This document shows positions 21,316-31,979 of a stretch of 64,000 nt of DNA, piece by piece. Both the position numbers and the translations under genes were made by a program. Source of the DNA: Macrothele yani (Eukaryota > Arthropoda > Arachnida > Araneae > Macrothelidae); NCBI GenBank assembly GCA_039090855.1, contig CM077011.1, positions 20,647,001 through 20,711,000 of the forward strand, in the 5' to 3' direction. The notes under the pieces are model-generated. The model saw nothing but the letters and a program-made list of their open reading frames with translations. It did not search any database and was not told where the DNA came from. Every line of letters begins with the position of its first letter. Positions within the stretch are counted from its first letter, which is position 1.

Positions 21316-21485
21316 TGGGTAAATGATGTATTTTATCTCCTTCCTTCGGCAATCACTTAATCTCATTTTAACAAATCTTACTTTGTTCCACATCTACAAA
21401 ATATCTCAACCACCGTCAGAGAAGCTGAAAAACATTTCTAACAGCAATCATGTTAACCAAAAAAGCAATCAAAAATTGGCACATT

Positions 21486-22714
21486 CATTGATGAGTCATT
21501 ACATTATGACCACCTATCTAATAAACTGTAGGGCCACCCCTTTAGCACGCTAAACAGCAGCCACTCGGAGAGGCACATATTCTATGAAGTGGCGACAGGT
21601 ATTCCAGGGTACCGGGTACCATAATTTCAACAGCAAGTCCTACAGTTCCCGTGCTTTTCGGGTTGGTGGTGATTCAGCGCGAAACCATTTTTCCAAGGCG
21701 AACCCCAAATGTTTTATTGGGTTCATCTCAGGTGAATTTGGATGCCAGGGCATTTAAAAATAGTTATCAGCATGTTCCGCGAACCACTCCTTGACGATTC
21801 TGGCAATGTGGCATGGCGCATTATACTGTTGGTTATGGCCATCACCAGCAGGGGACATAGTTGCCATGAATGAGTAGACTTGGTCCGCAACGATGTTGAC
21901 ATACCTGACATCTGTCAGGAATTGTGCCTATTGGGCCTAAAGTGGGCCAAGAAAATAGCGTCCATAGCATAACACCGCCACTGCCACCTGCCTGTTTCCG
22001 ACCAGCATTGCATCCAGGTGCCACAGCCTCCATTGGTAATCACTAGTCTGCGTATCAGCTCTCGGCCGTCTGCGTGAGGCGCCTGCAATCTTGATTCGTC
22101 AGACCAGACCACTTTCTTCCAATCATCCACTGCCCAATCTCGATGATCTTGGACCCATTTCATGCGTTGTTGGCGATGACTTGCAGTGAACCTGGGGAGC
22201 CGGATGGGTCTTCGGCTAGGCAGGCACATGCGCAGAAGGCTGCGCATGGGCCTGCTGTGACACAATGCCCTGCTCACCACTGTTGTAGCTGCGAGTGACA
22301 TGTCGCACTGTGGCCGTGATGTTCTCCGTGAACAATGCGCGAAAGTCTCAGCTCCTCTCTCTCGCATCAATGAGCTGCGGACGACAAACAGCTGGACGAC
22401 GGTTCGTCGTTTGGCCATCCGTGCACCACTTTTCATTGGTACGCACTACAGCTGTACGTGCACAACCCACAAACCGTGGCGTTTCCGAAATCGTAGTCCA
22501 GAGGCAACGTGCCATCACAATTTGCCCTTTATCAAACACCGAAAACTCGGCAGCTTTTTCCATTCTGACTTCGAACACTCTACTAACCAAAAGGCGGCCC
22601 TCGGGTTGTATATATCCTGCCTTGTGTACTTCACCTACGCCACCGTTCGGTCTCCAGGCGTGCTCATTCCTCTAGGCTGGGGGTGGTCGTAATGTAATGG
22701 CATAACCATCAGTG
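21486..22714 (-). mobile_element. Tc1-like element E (~1229 bp)
   Basis: The left end 'CATTGATGAGTCATTACATT' ATGACCACC and the right end in reverse, 'CACTGATGGTTATGCCATTA' CATTACGACCACC, form an imperfect inverted repeat of about 30 bp. TA follows on the right (22715-22716); on the left the TA appears mutated to TT. The transposase is on the minus strand. Element F begins only 76 bp further on in the same orientation. Confidence 0.75.
21523..22563 (-). pseudogene. Tc1-like transposase of element E
   Basis: The minus strand starts 'MEKAAEFSVFDKGQIVMARC' and continues 'ISETPRFVGCARTAVV' (helix-turn-helix). A second frame, 22436-21915, has 'RQQRMKWVQDHRDWAVDDWK' and 'KVVWSDESRL' (first Asp). 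Further frames have Pro-Asn-rich SPD-type sequence and a terminal 'EYVPLRVAAV'. Multiple frame breaks. The N-terminal region resembles the partial element at 10188-11080, so they may be one family. Confidence 0.75.
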
Positions 22715-22790
22715 TATACCCAATCTAACACGTAACAACTAAAATTTCAAATGTTTGGTCAGTTACTTTAATTTTTACATGCGTTAAATA

Positions 22791-23925
22791 CACGGTCGAG
22801 TAACATTGTTGGGACCACCAGCTAATATCAAGAGTGACAGCCGTGTGCAGCGGACAGACAGCACCTAGACGGGCTGGGAGTGACTCAATAAGGTGCTGGA
22901 AGGTGCTCACAGGTATGTGGAGCCATGCTGACTGCAGTGTGTCTGGCAGCTGCTGGAGGGTACGTGGTGGATGATCCATGCAGTGAACAACACGATCGAG
23001 GTGGTCCCACAAATGCTCAATTGGGTTTAAGTCTGGGGAATTAGGGGGCCAGGGATGTACTTTGAAGTCTTCATCGTGCTCTTCCAAACACTCTCGAATA
23101 TTTGTAGCTGCGTGACATGTCGCGTTGTCGTTCTGGAAGATCCCATCCAGGCCAAAGAAGACAAGGAGCATGTATGGGTGCACGTGGTCTGTAAGGATGG
23201 ATTCATAACGAATTCGGTCCATAGTGCCTTCCACAGGTATGAGTGCAGTGGCGCCCCTATGAGTGCTTTTACGGGGGGGGATAAGAAAAATCCTTACCTC
23301 CTTTATGATTGTCAAACATTTTAGTAAATGTACAAGATACTAAAATATAAGAAAAATAGTTGATACAATCAATCATTAATACCTTATTATTTTTTTAAAA
23401 GGCTTTAAAAAATGGTTTCGTCTATTTTAGTGTTTTAAATGTATAAAACATTTGGCTATACCTACTGCTAGGGGAGGGGGCTCAAGCCCCTCCCTGCCTC
23501 CCGTTATGGGCGCCCTTGTATGAGTGAAAACATTTCCAAGACCGTAACTGCCAGCAATGGTTGAAGACAGTTTGTTCTCCGGTGTTTCTCGCTTTATACG
23601 CCAACGACCATCCGTTCGATGAAGCAGGAAACGTGACTCATCGGAGAAGGCAATATTTTGCTAATCAGCGGAGGTCCAATTCCGATACTGCTGTGAACGC
23701 AAGCCTTTTCTGCCGATGAACCTTCGTTAGCATAGGTGCAGTGACCATACGTCTGCATCGGAGCCTCATACGCAACAGGGTTTGCTGAACTGCAATTGGA
23801 CACACAAACATGCTCCATATCAATACTATTGGCCGCAGTACAAACAGCTTCGTCTAAGATCCGCCTACAACTGTTCAGACAGCTCGTGGAGTCAATGCCG
23901 CGCTTTATGGCGGCCACGAAACGAC
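22791..23925 (-). mobile_element. Tc1-like element F, truncated at its 5' end, carrying a hAT MITE
   Basis: A terminal sequence 'CACGGTCGAGTAACATTGTT' GGGACCACC follows TA (22789-22790). The transposase reads on the minus strand: 'DGIFQNDNATCHAATNIREC' (second Asp), 'WPPNSPDLNPIEHLWDHLDR' (Glu) and 'IPVSTFQHLIESLPARLGAV'. Beyond the MITE at 23246-23518 come 'MRLRCRRMVTAPMLTKVHR'-like sequence and a decayed DES box. The right terminus is missing, so the element stops around 23900-23925. Confidence 0.75.
23246..23518. mobile_element. hAT-type MITE inserted in element F (273 bp)
   Basis: The ends CAGTGGCGCCCCTAT and (reverse) CAAGGGCGCCCATAA form a terminal inverted repeat of about 15 bp. A perfect 8-bp duplication TATGAGTG flanks the element at 23238-23245 and 23519-23526, the target-site length of the hAT superfamily. 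The interior is AT-rich and non-coding. Removing the element and one TATGAGTG restores continuity of the Tc1 sequence. Confidence 0.85.
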
Positions 23926-23929
23926 TGCC

Positions 23930-24460
23930 AATGAAATTTTAGATAGATTGTCATAATTTAGCGAACATTCCGTGTAATGTATAAGTTCTAATGCCAGTTC
24001 TCCAACGCAATATCCAATTTTGTGAAAAACAAAAGCCATGGAATTTATCGTATTAGCAAAAGAACGAAAGCGCACAAATTCATCCCCATTCACCAGATGG
24101 GGAAGATTGTCTATTTCATTTCACGAACCTGGTCTTGTAAAAGCCTAATAAGGAATCTTGTGGCTTTTCATTTATAAAAAAAATCGAGGGACTCTTTGTA
24201 GAAAATGTATGCTATTCATCTTTCTCATGCCAAGATCTTTGTACGTGTGAAATCAAACCAGTGATTCGAGAGTAAACATTTATGTACGTACAACACACTG
24301 CATTTATTCGCATCAAACACGATCCCCCGACACTTTCCGGTAATATTATGTTGCTACATAAGTGGATTTAAATCATAACAACAAACAGTGGAATTAAATA
24401 ACAACAAACAATAAGGTATAATAATTTACTAATTCCTGACATTGAGCGTACGTTGGTAAA
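23930..24460. other. Intronic DNA, nothing recognised
   Basis: No transposon motif, exon or repeat was recognised here. Confidence 0.4.
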
Positions 24461-24464
24461 GTGG

Positions 24465-24683
24465 ATTATTATTATTTTTTTTATTGAAGGTTTTACGACC
24501 ACCGTGAGCAACTCAATGGGCTATAAGCAGGCGCCCGTCTCTAATTTAGCGTCACTGGTTCCAGGGAAGGGAGAGAGTCAGTGCCGTAAGACAAACGCAA
24601 CATCCATACCTCACCGGGATTCAAACCCTGACACCTATCGGAGGAACGATCAGAGGCCATCGCTTAGACCACTGGTTAGGTGA
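24465..24683 (-). repeat. tRNA-derived SINE, family 1, minus strand
   Basis: Read in reverse, a degenerate box A region (GGTCTAAGCGATGG) is followed by a weakened box B, then the body 'CTCTCCCTTCCCTGGAACCA', 'GCTTATAGCCCATTGAGTTG' and CTCACGGTGGTCGTAAAACC, and a T-rich stretch that marks the A-rich tail. It is nearly identical through the body to 29478-29697. Confidence 0.75.
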
Positions 24684-24689
24684 ATTAAT

Positions 24690-25115
24690 GAATGTTTTTG
24701 TTGTAATACCAATGAAAGAAGATAAGTTAATCATAAAAGTAAAAGCTTATTAAAATATGGTGGCGGCAATATTAAGTATTTCAAAGGTTTAATTTTCAAA
24801 AAAACAATATTTATTATTATTCAGATTTAGACGAACGTAAAAAACGACCCTGACTTCGAGGAAATAATGGGATGTAGCTACGAAAGACCCTCTGGGCCTA
24901 AGCATGCTAAAGCCTGACCTCAAGATAGAAAGTAAAGCTGAATCGCAAGTCTGTTAGAGACGGAAATTAGTAACGTTTGGTTGCGATGTCCACAAATTAC
25001 ACTCCATCGTGTTAAAAACTCTCACCAATAGCAGTTAATCCCCTTTCTTTAGAGCTGGCGGTTGAGAGGAAGCCGCATTTTGTTACGACACAACGTTTTT
25101 ACAGCATCAAAAATG
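24690..25115. other. Intronic DNA, nothing recognised
   Basis: No coding or repeat signal was recognised between two SINE copies. Confidence 0.4.
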
Positions 25116-25124
25116 CATTTTTGT

Positions 25125-25262
25125 AATGGCTAACAGAAGTCATCGCTCTTTCCACGTTCATAAGTGAGTCACGGAAAAAGTCTCATCGGCCGCCACCGGG
25201 AATCGAAATCAGGGTCTTACAATTAAACGCCGGACATGCTACCACTGCACCACAGCGGCCTC
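25125..25262 (-). repeat. tRNA-derived SINE, family 3
   Basis: Read in reverse, 'GCTGTGGTGCAGTGGTAGCA' TGTCCGG supplies a box A (TGGTGCAGTGG), and TTTCGATTCCC supplies a box B-like element about 50 nt later. The body contains 'GTGACTCACTTATGAACGTG' and 'GTGGAAAGAGCGATGACTTC'. A shorter copy is at 25437-25520. The 3' motif CGTGGAAAGAGCGATGAC is shared with the SINE at 46.5 kb, which has a different head. Confidence 0.6.
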
Positions 25263-25436
25263 GAATCGTCCAGACTCACATACGACTAACTGTTAAACCT
25301 AATTGCAGGTTGCTTCTTGGAGCTGCGCACAATGCTGGGGATTCACCAAAGATGGTAAGCAGCAACTGAACAAATAACTACGAACGAGGCGAATGAATAA
25401 TTAATACACACAATTGACGTGGATCAGGAACACCAA

Positions 25437-25565
25437 ACAGAAGTCATCGCTTTTTCCAGGTTAATAAGTGAGTCTCAGAAAATTTGTCATCGGGAATCGA
25501 AACCGGGGTCTTCCAGTTACGCCCAGGACATGCTATTATTAACGTGGAAAGAGCGATGACTTCTG
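25437..25565 (-). repeat. SINE family 3, partial copy with an inverted tail motif
   Basis: The minus strand reads ATAGCATGTCCTGGGCG, box B-like 'GGTTTCGATTCCCGATG', then 'GAGACTCACTTATTAACCTG' and GAAAAAGCGATGACTTCTG. Immediately to its right, the plus-strand sequence CAGAAGTCATCGCTCTTTCC appears in reverse orientation (25543-25565). The GCGATGAC tail motif therefore flanks the copy on both sides as an inverted repeat. Confidence 0.55.
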
Positions 25566-25880
25566 TTTGGTGTTTCTGGTCCACGTCGAGCGTGTGAGAT
25601 AATTTGTAATAGCTTTTATAAAATTTAGCATCTGATTCCCGTAATTTATCGCACATTGCAATAATATATTGTTACATTTACGTAAAACGTGATGAAACAT
25701 TGATCAAAGATTGTTTAGTAAATTATATTATTGAAAAAAATAAAATAAAATATTGTTGCGCCACTTCATGGGACATCATTCATAAATCATATTTAAACAA
25801 TGGTTTCAACTACTTCCGTTACTCATTTCTGTTAGATCGAAATTTTATGCACGGGATTTGCTGTCGGGAGAGATACGCTA

Positions 25881-27090
25881 TCTACCAACAAGTAATTGGA
25901 CACCCCTGCAATCGACGGTATCTGCGGTCCTGATACACGTCACGGCCACCGCTGTTAAATATCGTGTGGGAAACAACAACGCAACCTGTCGCATGCGAGA
26001 ATGCCACGCAGTTCGGAGCTCTCTGATTTCGAGAGAATTGTAACCGTCGGGTATCACAGAAATGTCCGATCCATACGTGACATATCCAGCGAGTTGAAGT
26101 ACCCAAAATCGACAGTGGTCTACGTCATTGGCCAGTGGAAGATGAGAGGTGACTGTCGGAATGTGCCCAGACCCGGCAGACAGACAAAACTGGAAGTTAG
26201 AGACCGACGGGTGCTGGCCAGAGAAATTCGGAAGAACCGCACCAGATTGATGGGCCACATCCGCGAGGAGTTTCAACAGGCATCCGGGAGTGTTCTTTCG
26301 ATTAATACCATCCGTAAGGAAGCCCATCTGCTCGGTTATCATGGACGTGCTGCCGCCCACAAGCCTTTGATCACCAAGTCCAATAGCGCTTCTCGGCTAA
26401 CGTGATGCAAAGAACGTCGACAGTGGACCGTTGAACAGTTGAAACAGGTTCTCTGGAGCGACGAATCAAGGTTCACCCTCTCCCGTTCGGATGGCAGGGT
26501 CTGGGTTTGGCGTCTGCCTGAAGAACGCCTCGTGCCGGAATGTATTGTGCCAACTGTGAAGTTCGGCGGCGGTGGAATTATGCTATGCGGGTGTTTCTCC
26601 TGGTATGGCACGGAACTCTTGTTCGCAATTTCTGGTAGACTAAGCGCCGAGACCTACTGCACCATTTTAGATGACCATGCGCTTCTTACGTTGTGGCAGT
26701 TTTACAGGGTGGATCGATGCTACTTTCAGGAAGACAATGCCACCCGTCATGTTGCGAGGTCCACCATGGGTTGGTATGGTGACAATGAGGTTAATCCAAT
26801 GGACTGGCCTGCCAAGAGCCCGGATGTTAACCCTGACGAGTACCTCTGGAACGAGTTGGAGCGTCGACTTAAGGGGTGCCCCCACCGTCCGAAATCGGTG
26901 AAGGAACTGACCTGTCTTCTTCAAGCCGAGTGGAACAAAATACCGCTTGCCGTCGTACAACGCCTGGTTGAGAGTATGTCCCGGAGGGTCGCAGCTGTAA
27001 TCGCCGCTCGTAGAGGCTCCACCAACTATTGAAGGTGAATAAACTTCGTTTTCCTTTGCTATCACAGGTGTCCAATTACTTGTTGGTAGA
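25881..27090 (+). mobile_element. Tc1-like element G (1210 bp), nearly intact
   Basis: The ends TCTACCAACAAGTAATTGGA (left) and the same 20 bases in reverse at the right are identical; TA flanks are at 25879-25880 and 27091-27092. The perfectly matching ends and the almost continuous transposase make this one of the youngest elements in the window. Confidence 0.92.
26001..27032 (+). pseudogene. Tc1-like transposase of element G, single stop codon
   Basis: One frame of 343 codons runs from the ATG at 26001 to the TGA at 27030, interrupted only by TGA at 26403-26405, where related proteins have Trp (context LT-stop-CKER). Domains in order: 'SELSDFERIVTVGYHRNVRS' and 'SSELKYPKSTVVYVIGQWKM' (helix-turn-helix), GRQTK (AT-hook-like), second helix-turn-helix, 'KQVLWSDESRFTLSRSDGRV' (first Asp), 'CYFQEDNATRHVARS' (second Asp) and 'WPAKSPDVNPDEYLWNELER' (Glu retained, although I before E is D). 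It ends RRGSTNY. A TGG to TGA change is one substitution. Confidence 0.9.
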
Positions 27091-27253
27091 TAGTGTACAT
27101 GGCATCCAAAATTATCTCGTTAACTACAGAGGAAAAGAATCCTTCCTGTGATGCATACACAAAGAATGTAATCATAATATTGATTATCTTGTGCAAGATA
27201 CAGCCTACGCATTGATGAAAGAATTTAATTGAACACATGAAATGATACAAATA

Positions 27254-28680
27254 CACTGACGGAAAAAAATCCCAACACCAAGAAGGGGTTGTGTTAGATA
27301 AACGACAGTTGATAGGCGGTGAGAGTACATCTGTAAGATGACGTCTATGCAAATTTCGCATTCGGTGCATACGTGTGGCGCTAGTAGCGCCCCTCGGAAC
27401 ATGCAAAGCAGGTTTGCTGCAAATACGCGCTGTAACGTTCGTGAGCGTTAGTTATCGTTGAGATTCGACGTAGGGTGTTGATGTTAGTCAAGAATGCCTT
27501 TGAGAAGACGAAGAAGCCATTATCAACAGCTCACGGAGTTCGAACGAGGTTGTGTAATAGGGCTACGAGAAGGTGGATTTTCTTTCGGCAATATTGCAGA
27601 ACGACTTGGCAGGAATGTAGCCTCTGTGCATGATTGTTGGCAGCGGTGGTCAAGGGAAGGTACTGCCTCAAGAAGACCGGGTTCCGGCCTGCCACGTATC
27701 ACCACTGAGAGGGAAGACCGCCGTGTACGGCGTATGGCCGTGGCGATTCGTGCCGCGTTTGCGGCAGCAATTCGAGCTGCAGTTGCCACCACAGTGACAC
27801 AACGAACTGTTACGAATCGGTTACTTGAAGGACAGCTCCGAGCCAGACACCCTGTAGCGTGCATTCCACTTACTCCAAACCACTGCCGCTTGCGACGTCA
27901 GTGGTGTCAAGCTAAAGCTCATTAGAGGACGGAGTGGAGATCTGTTGTGTTTTCTGATGAAAGCTGGTTCTGCCATGGTGCCAGTGATGGCCGTGTGTTG
28001 GTTAGAAGGAGGCCAAGTGAGCGCCTGCAACCAACCTGTCTGCGGCCGAGACATACTGGGTCTACACCTGGAGTTATGGTCTGGGGAGCAATTTCCTATG
28101 ACAGCAGGAGCACTCTCGTGGTTATCCCACGCACCCTGTCGGCACAGTTGTACGTCGGTCTGGTGATTCAACTTGTTGTGCTGCCATTCATGAACAGCAT
28201 TACAGGGGGTGTTTTCCAACAGGATAACGCTCGTCCGCATACCGCTGTTGTAACCCAACATGCTCTAAAGAGTGTCGACATGTTGCCGTGGCCTGCTAGA
28301 TCACCAGATCTTTCACCAATCGAGCACGTATGGGACATCATTGGACGACAACTCCAGCGTCACCCCCAACCAGCATTAACCGTCCCTGTATTGACCGACC
28401 AAGTGCAACAGGCATGGAACTCCGTCCCACAAACTGACATCCAGCACCTCTACGACACAAAGCATGAACGTTTGCGTGCTTTCATTCAACATTCTGGAGG
28501 TTACACCGGTTATTAATGTACCAGCATTTCACATTTAAAATGGCTCTTCTCGCGCTTACAATAAGCTGTGATCTTGAAACCTTAATCGATTAAATATGTT
28601 ACCTTTACAAATGTATTGCCGCAATTTTATTCCTCTACAACTATTTTTTCGTGGTGTTGGGAATTTTTTTCCCGTCAGTG
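27254..28680 (+). mobile_element. Tc1-like element B, copy 1 (1427 bp)
   Basis: The ends CACTGACGGAAAAAAATCCC AACACC and, in reverse, CACTGACGGGAAAAAAATTC CCAACACC are inverted repeats of about 27 bp. TA flanks at 27252-27253 and 28681-28682. A second copy at 39193-40615 is highly similar across its length. It lies 160 bp from element G, with no shared sequence. Confidence 0.93.
27494..28516 (+). pseudogene. Tc1-like transposase of element B copy 1, single stop codon
   Basis: A frame of 340 codons starting at the ATG at 27494 is interrupted once, by TAG at 27923-27925, where copy 2 has Trp (AHW). It shows 'YQQLTEFERGCVIGLREGGF' and 'NIAERLGRNVASVHDCWQRW' (paired-like helix-turn-helix), RRPGSGLPR (hook), 'VTQRTVTNRLLEGQLRARHP' (second helix-turn-helix), 'RSVVFSDESWFCHGASDGRV' (first Asp), 'VFQQDNARPHTAVVTQHALK' (second Asp) and 'WPARSPDLSPIEHVWDIIGR' (Glu). 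It ends GGYTGY. The length is normal for Tc1 transposases. Confidence 0.92.
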
Positions 28681-28689
28681 TAACTTGCG

Positions 28690-29155
28690 TTTCATGTTTC
28701 TGTTGAATTAACTTGCGGTAATGCTTTCCAGATGCAACCTGTGCATCGCAATCTAATCCGAGACCTTGCACAACGGTGTTCTACAGATTTAACCATCACA
28801 CTAAGTATTCTTGTTTTGTTTGGTTAGACACAATCACATACTGTAAAACTGCCGCAAATGCGCATTCATGCCAGCTGCCAACGTTATTAAGATATCAGCA
28901 TAAATATAAGAGTGTTATGCGCATGAAAGCTCCTAACGAAAATAATAGCACGACTTCCTCAGTGTCGTGTTTATCTCAGAATACGCGCTAATTATAAAAC
29001 CACCGGGTTGCGTTTCAATTTACCCCACGGCATGGGAGCGCAACATCTGTACTTTAAGATTAAATTTATCTCAGGGTTTTGCTTTGTCAAGAGCGGCCTC
29101 TGATTCTATGAAGAACTACTCTCATCGTTTTATGAATTCACTTATGTAGGATACA
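28690..29155. other. Intronic DNA, nothing recognised
   Basis: Two short plus-strand frames (60 and 71 codons) have no recognisable domain. Confidence 0.4.
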
Positions 29156-29159
29156 TAAC

Positions 29160-29335
29160 AAATGGCGTTGAAGTAGCAGAACTGCAGGATGAACGTTCGT
29201 TCTATCATAAATGTCATAGACATTATAACGAAGTAAATTTCTCCGTCATTTTTGTCCACGACGGGACTCGAAACCGGATCCCATCATTGCGGAATAAGTC
29301 GCTCTACCAATTGAGCTACGCGGACGTTCGTTGTC
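29160..29335 (-). repeat. tRNA-like SINE or tRNA pseudogene
   Basis: On the minus strand GTCCGCGTAGCTCAATTGGT AGAGCG gives a perfect box A and D-arm. The first seven bases pair fully with CGTGGAC at the other end of the 73-nt head. The anticodon stem does not pair and the T stem is mismatched around GGTTTCGAGTCCC, so it is not a working tRNA. The sequence beyond it includes a small perfect inverted repeat, AATGTC-ATA-GACATT, possibly part of a SINE body. No second copy was found in the window. Confidence 0.5.
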
Positions 29336-29477
29336 GCTGCTATCTGCCTTTATGTCGTATGCGTCTTGCTGGGCAGGTACGTCACAACATTCTTTAGCAA
29401 ATTGCGTGCTATTAGGAAATTAATAATAGACTACTAATGTTTTTGCTATGCCCATTAAATTTGTGAACACGGGTGAC

Positions 29478-29697
29478 TTTTTTTTTTTTTTTAGGTTTAA
29501 CGACCACCGTGAGCAACTCAATGGGCTATAAGCAGTCGCCCGTCCCTAATTTTAGGGTCACTGGTTCCAGGGAAGGGAGAGAGCCAGTGCCGTAAGACAA
29601 ACACAAACATCCATGCCTCACCGGGATTCGAACCCGGACCCCTTCGGACGAATGATCAGAGGCCAACGCCTTAGACCACTGCGCCACCGGGGCGGCC
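29478..29697 (-). repeat. tRNA-derived SINE, family 1, best-preserved copy
   Basis: In reverse: 'CCGGTGGCGCAGTGGTCTAA' GGCG (box A TGGCGCAGTGG), then 'GTCCGGGTTCGAATCCCGGT' (perfect box B GGTTCGAATCC), a body of about 110 bp ending CTCACGGTGGTCGTTAAACC, and an A tail (T14 at 29480-29493). A Pol III-transcribed, LINE-mobilised SINE is the natural reading. The head looks Leu- or Ser-like with a long variable region. Confidence 0.85.
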
Positions 29698-29699
29698 GG

Positions 29700-30110
29700 G
29701 TGACTTCACTAGATATTTTATGGATCGTAAGTTGGAATTTCGGGCATGAGAAAAGTTAGACAAATTGAGACAATTAATTTTATTTGATAGATTCTTAAAT
29801 ATTACCCACCGTAACGGTGATTTAAATAATTATTTTTCAATAACGGTTCAACTAATTATGATTATCTTTGTCGTCGTTTTCTTCTGCAGATGTGGCATCC
29901 TCAACGAACGTTGGCCGTCATCATCATGAAATGAGTCCACCTGTGATGATGGACTTCCTGATAATTATAATGAGATGATTACTCGTGGGCATATTCGTGA
30001 TGAATCGTAGCCTTGTAAATGTGAGTTGGGCTTTGATTCAATGCCCTACAAACGGTGCAATCGCTTTACATGATACATATTGCTTAAAAATACAGTTTTA
30101 ACGAAATAAA
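29700..30110. other. Intronic DNA, nothing recognised
   Basis: No domain or repeat was recognised. Confidence 0.4.
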
Positions 30111-30112
30111 GT

Positions 30113-31447
30113 CAATGATTAAAAGGACTGATAAAACTGGAACTTTGCACCACATACCTCCTCCTGCTTATTAAGCAGCCAACAGATCAACAGTTCAGCC
30201 ATGTTTGCTCACACAGCATGGCAGACACCCCGGCATGAAGTTATACAAATTCCTAACAGTGTCTTACGATAAGCCATTGCATGCCGCTTGAATCTTCTCA
30301 CGCAGTTCCTGCAGATTGTGGGGTAGGAGTGGAGTGTGGATAACACGTCCAATATCATCCCACACATTTTCAATCGGCGATAGGTCTGGCCATCGCATCG
30401 TGTCAGTGCCTTGAAGGCAAGCTCCCAAGACAGCAGCAGGATGCGGACTAACGTTGTCCTGTTGGAATATCGCACGGAAGTGCGAGTTCAGAAAAGGTAG
30501 GGACACTGGTTGTAGGGACTCATGAACGTAACGTTGGGCTGTCAAAGTGCCTTTAATGAACACCAAAGGTGATCTGACATCGTAGGCAATTGCACCCCAC
30601 ACCATAACACCAAGCCTTCTGGACGTGTGGCGCTCGACAACAAACCGTTCACCTTGGCGCTGACCACGGTGACTCAACACCAGGATTCTCTGGTCGTCTC
30701 TTCCAAGACTAAAGCCGAACTCGTCCCTAAGATCACCCGCTGACACTCTGAGTGGCTCCTTGACAGTCTGGCAAGACACCATTGCAGTCTTTGGTGACGA
30801 TGCAATGGTGCTAAGGGCAGTCATCGTAACGGTCTGCGTGCGTGTAGTTCTACGTCGTGCAGCCGTCTGCCAATGGCGCTGGCACTAATTAGACGATGCA
30901 TGGAGGGCACCACTGCTCGCTGAATATCTGCAATCGTAGCTGTTGGGTCACTCCGCGCATATCGGACAACCCTTCGGTCCTCTCTATCCGTGGTTCTTCT
31001 AGGTCTCCCAGACCCTTCGCCGTCGGTGCTGCAGGTCTTGTTCTACCCACTGCCGCCAACAGCGTGCTATGGTAATATCAGCGCGACCGGTATGGCACGC
31101 AATACGGCGATAAGACCATCCCTCTTCCCGGAGCCCGATAATGCTGCACCTTTTGAACTCCTCCAACTCCTCGAGTTGCTTTAGATCTTTTCTTCGAGAC
31201 ATATTTCACTTGTAAAGGTTGCAACCAACAACACAACATAACGAGTCAGAATGAAAAGCTTGCGTAATGAGACGACCTTATATATCGTGGAAGGCCCAGC
31301 GCTACGACTTCTCCATGCTTGCGTCACATGCGCGGCGGAGCGTGATGCTGGAACATTTGCATCTCTCACGATGTCAAACCTACCCACCACGTTTCATTCC
31401 TGTCGGTTGATTCCTTCTGGGTGCAAATATTTTTTTGACGATGAGTG
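30113..31447 (-). mobile_element. Tc1-like element H (~1335 bp)
   Basis: The right end in reverse is CACTCATCGTCAAAAAAATA TTTGCACC, with TA following (31448-31449). The left end, CAATGATTAAAAGGACTGAT ... TTTGCACCAC, is only a loose match, so this boundary is less certain. The transposase is on the minus strand. Confidence 0.7.
30225..31202 (-). pseudogene. Tc1-like transposase of element H
   Basis: The minus-strand start is at 31202, with 'LEEFKRCSIIGLREEGWSYR' and 'ADITIARCWRQWVEQDLQHR' (helix-turn-helix, close to the D and B types). A second frame, 30824-30264, has 'GVMVWGAIAYDVRSPLVFIK', 'IFQQDNVSPHPAAV' (second Asp) and 'RWPDLSPIENVWDDIGRVIH' (Glu; the usual SP before DLSP is deleted). 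The first Asp box reads DEFGFSL, with Ser lost. There is a frame break between 30830 and 31000. Confidence 0.8.
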
Positions 31448-31449
31448 TA

Positions 31450-31975
31450 TGTAAGCTGAATATTTGCTATGATAATTTCCGATTTGAGTACGGAGTAGAT
31501 TATTCCAGTACAGAGGATATTCACACAATTTTAGAACGAGTTTCCAGCAATATAATTAATGTTTTAAACAAAATAATTTGTTTCTTAGGGATTCTATGTG
31601 ATAGCTGTTCTTTGGACTATGAACCTTTATCTAGATTTCAAAGATTACAGAGGTTTCAGAAATCGGTAGTGGTATTTTATTCCACTCCTCTTCCGCTGCT
31701 TTCCATAATGCAATCATTTTTTACAGCTGCGTTTAGAAAGCTCTCTTTTTAGCAGCACAACCCTCCACTGGTGGCACATCAAGGGACTTTCAAGGAATAT
31801 GAGCAAAAGTATCGACTTGGTTTTAGTCTTTTATATATATTTTTTTCATTTTTTCAAGAAAGACCGGTAGATTTGGATGTATAAATGGTAACTTTTTCCT
31901 GATGGAGTTCTACCATTTGAAGGCTCTGTGGATAAAGTAATGGTACTGGATTCGTACGAATGAAATGTCAGCGCG
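31450..31975. other. Intronic DNA, nothing recognised
   Basis: A 105-codon frame at 31435-31752 (plus) has no recognisable domain or motif and is probably chance. Confidence 0.4.
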
Positions 31976-31979
31976 AACA

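Noticed and set aside
29255..29330. Functional tRNA gene on the minus strand
   Set aside because: Acceptor and D stems pair, but anticodon and T stems do not; more likely a SINE head or tRNA pseudogene.
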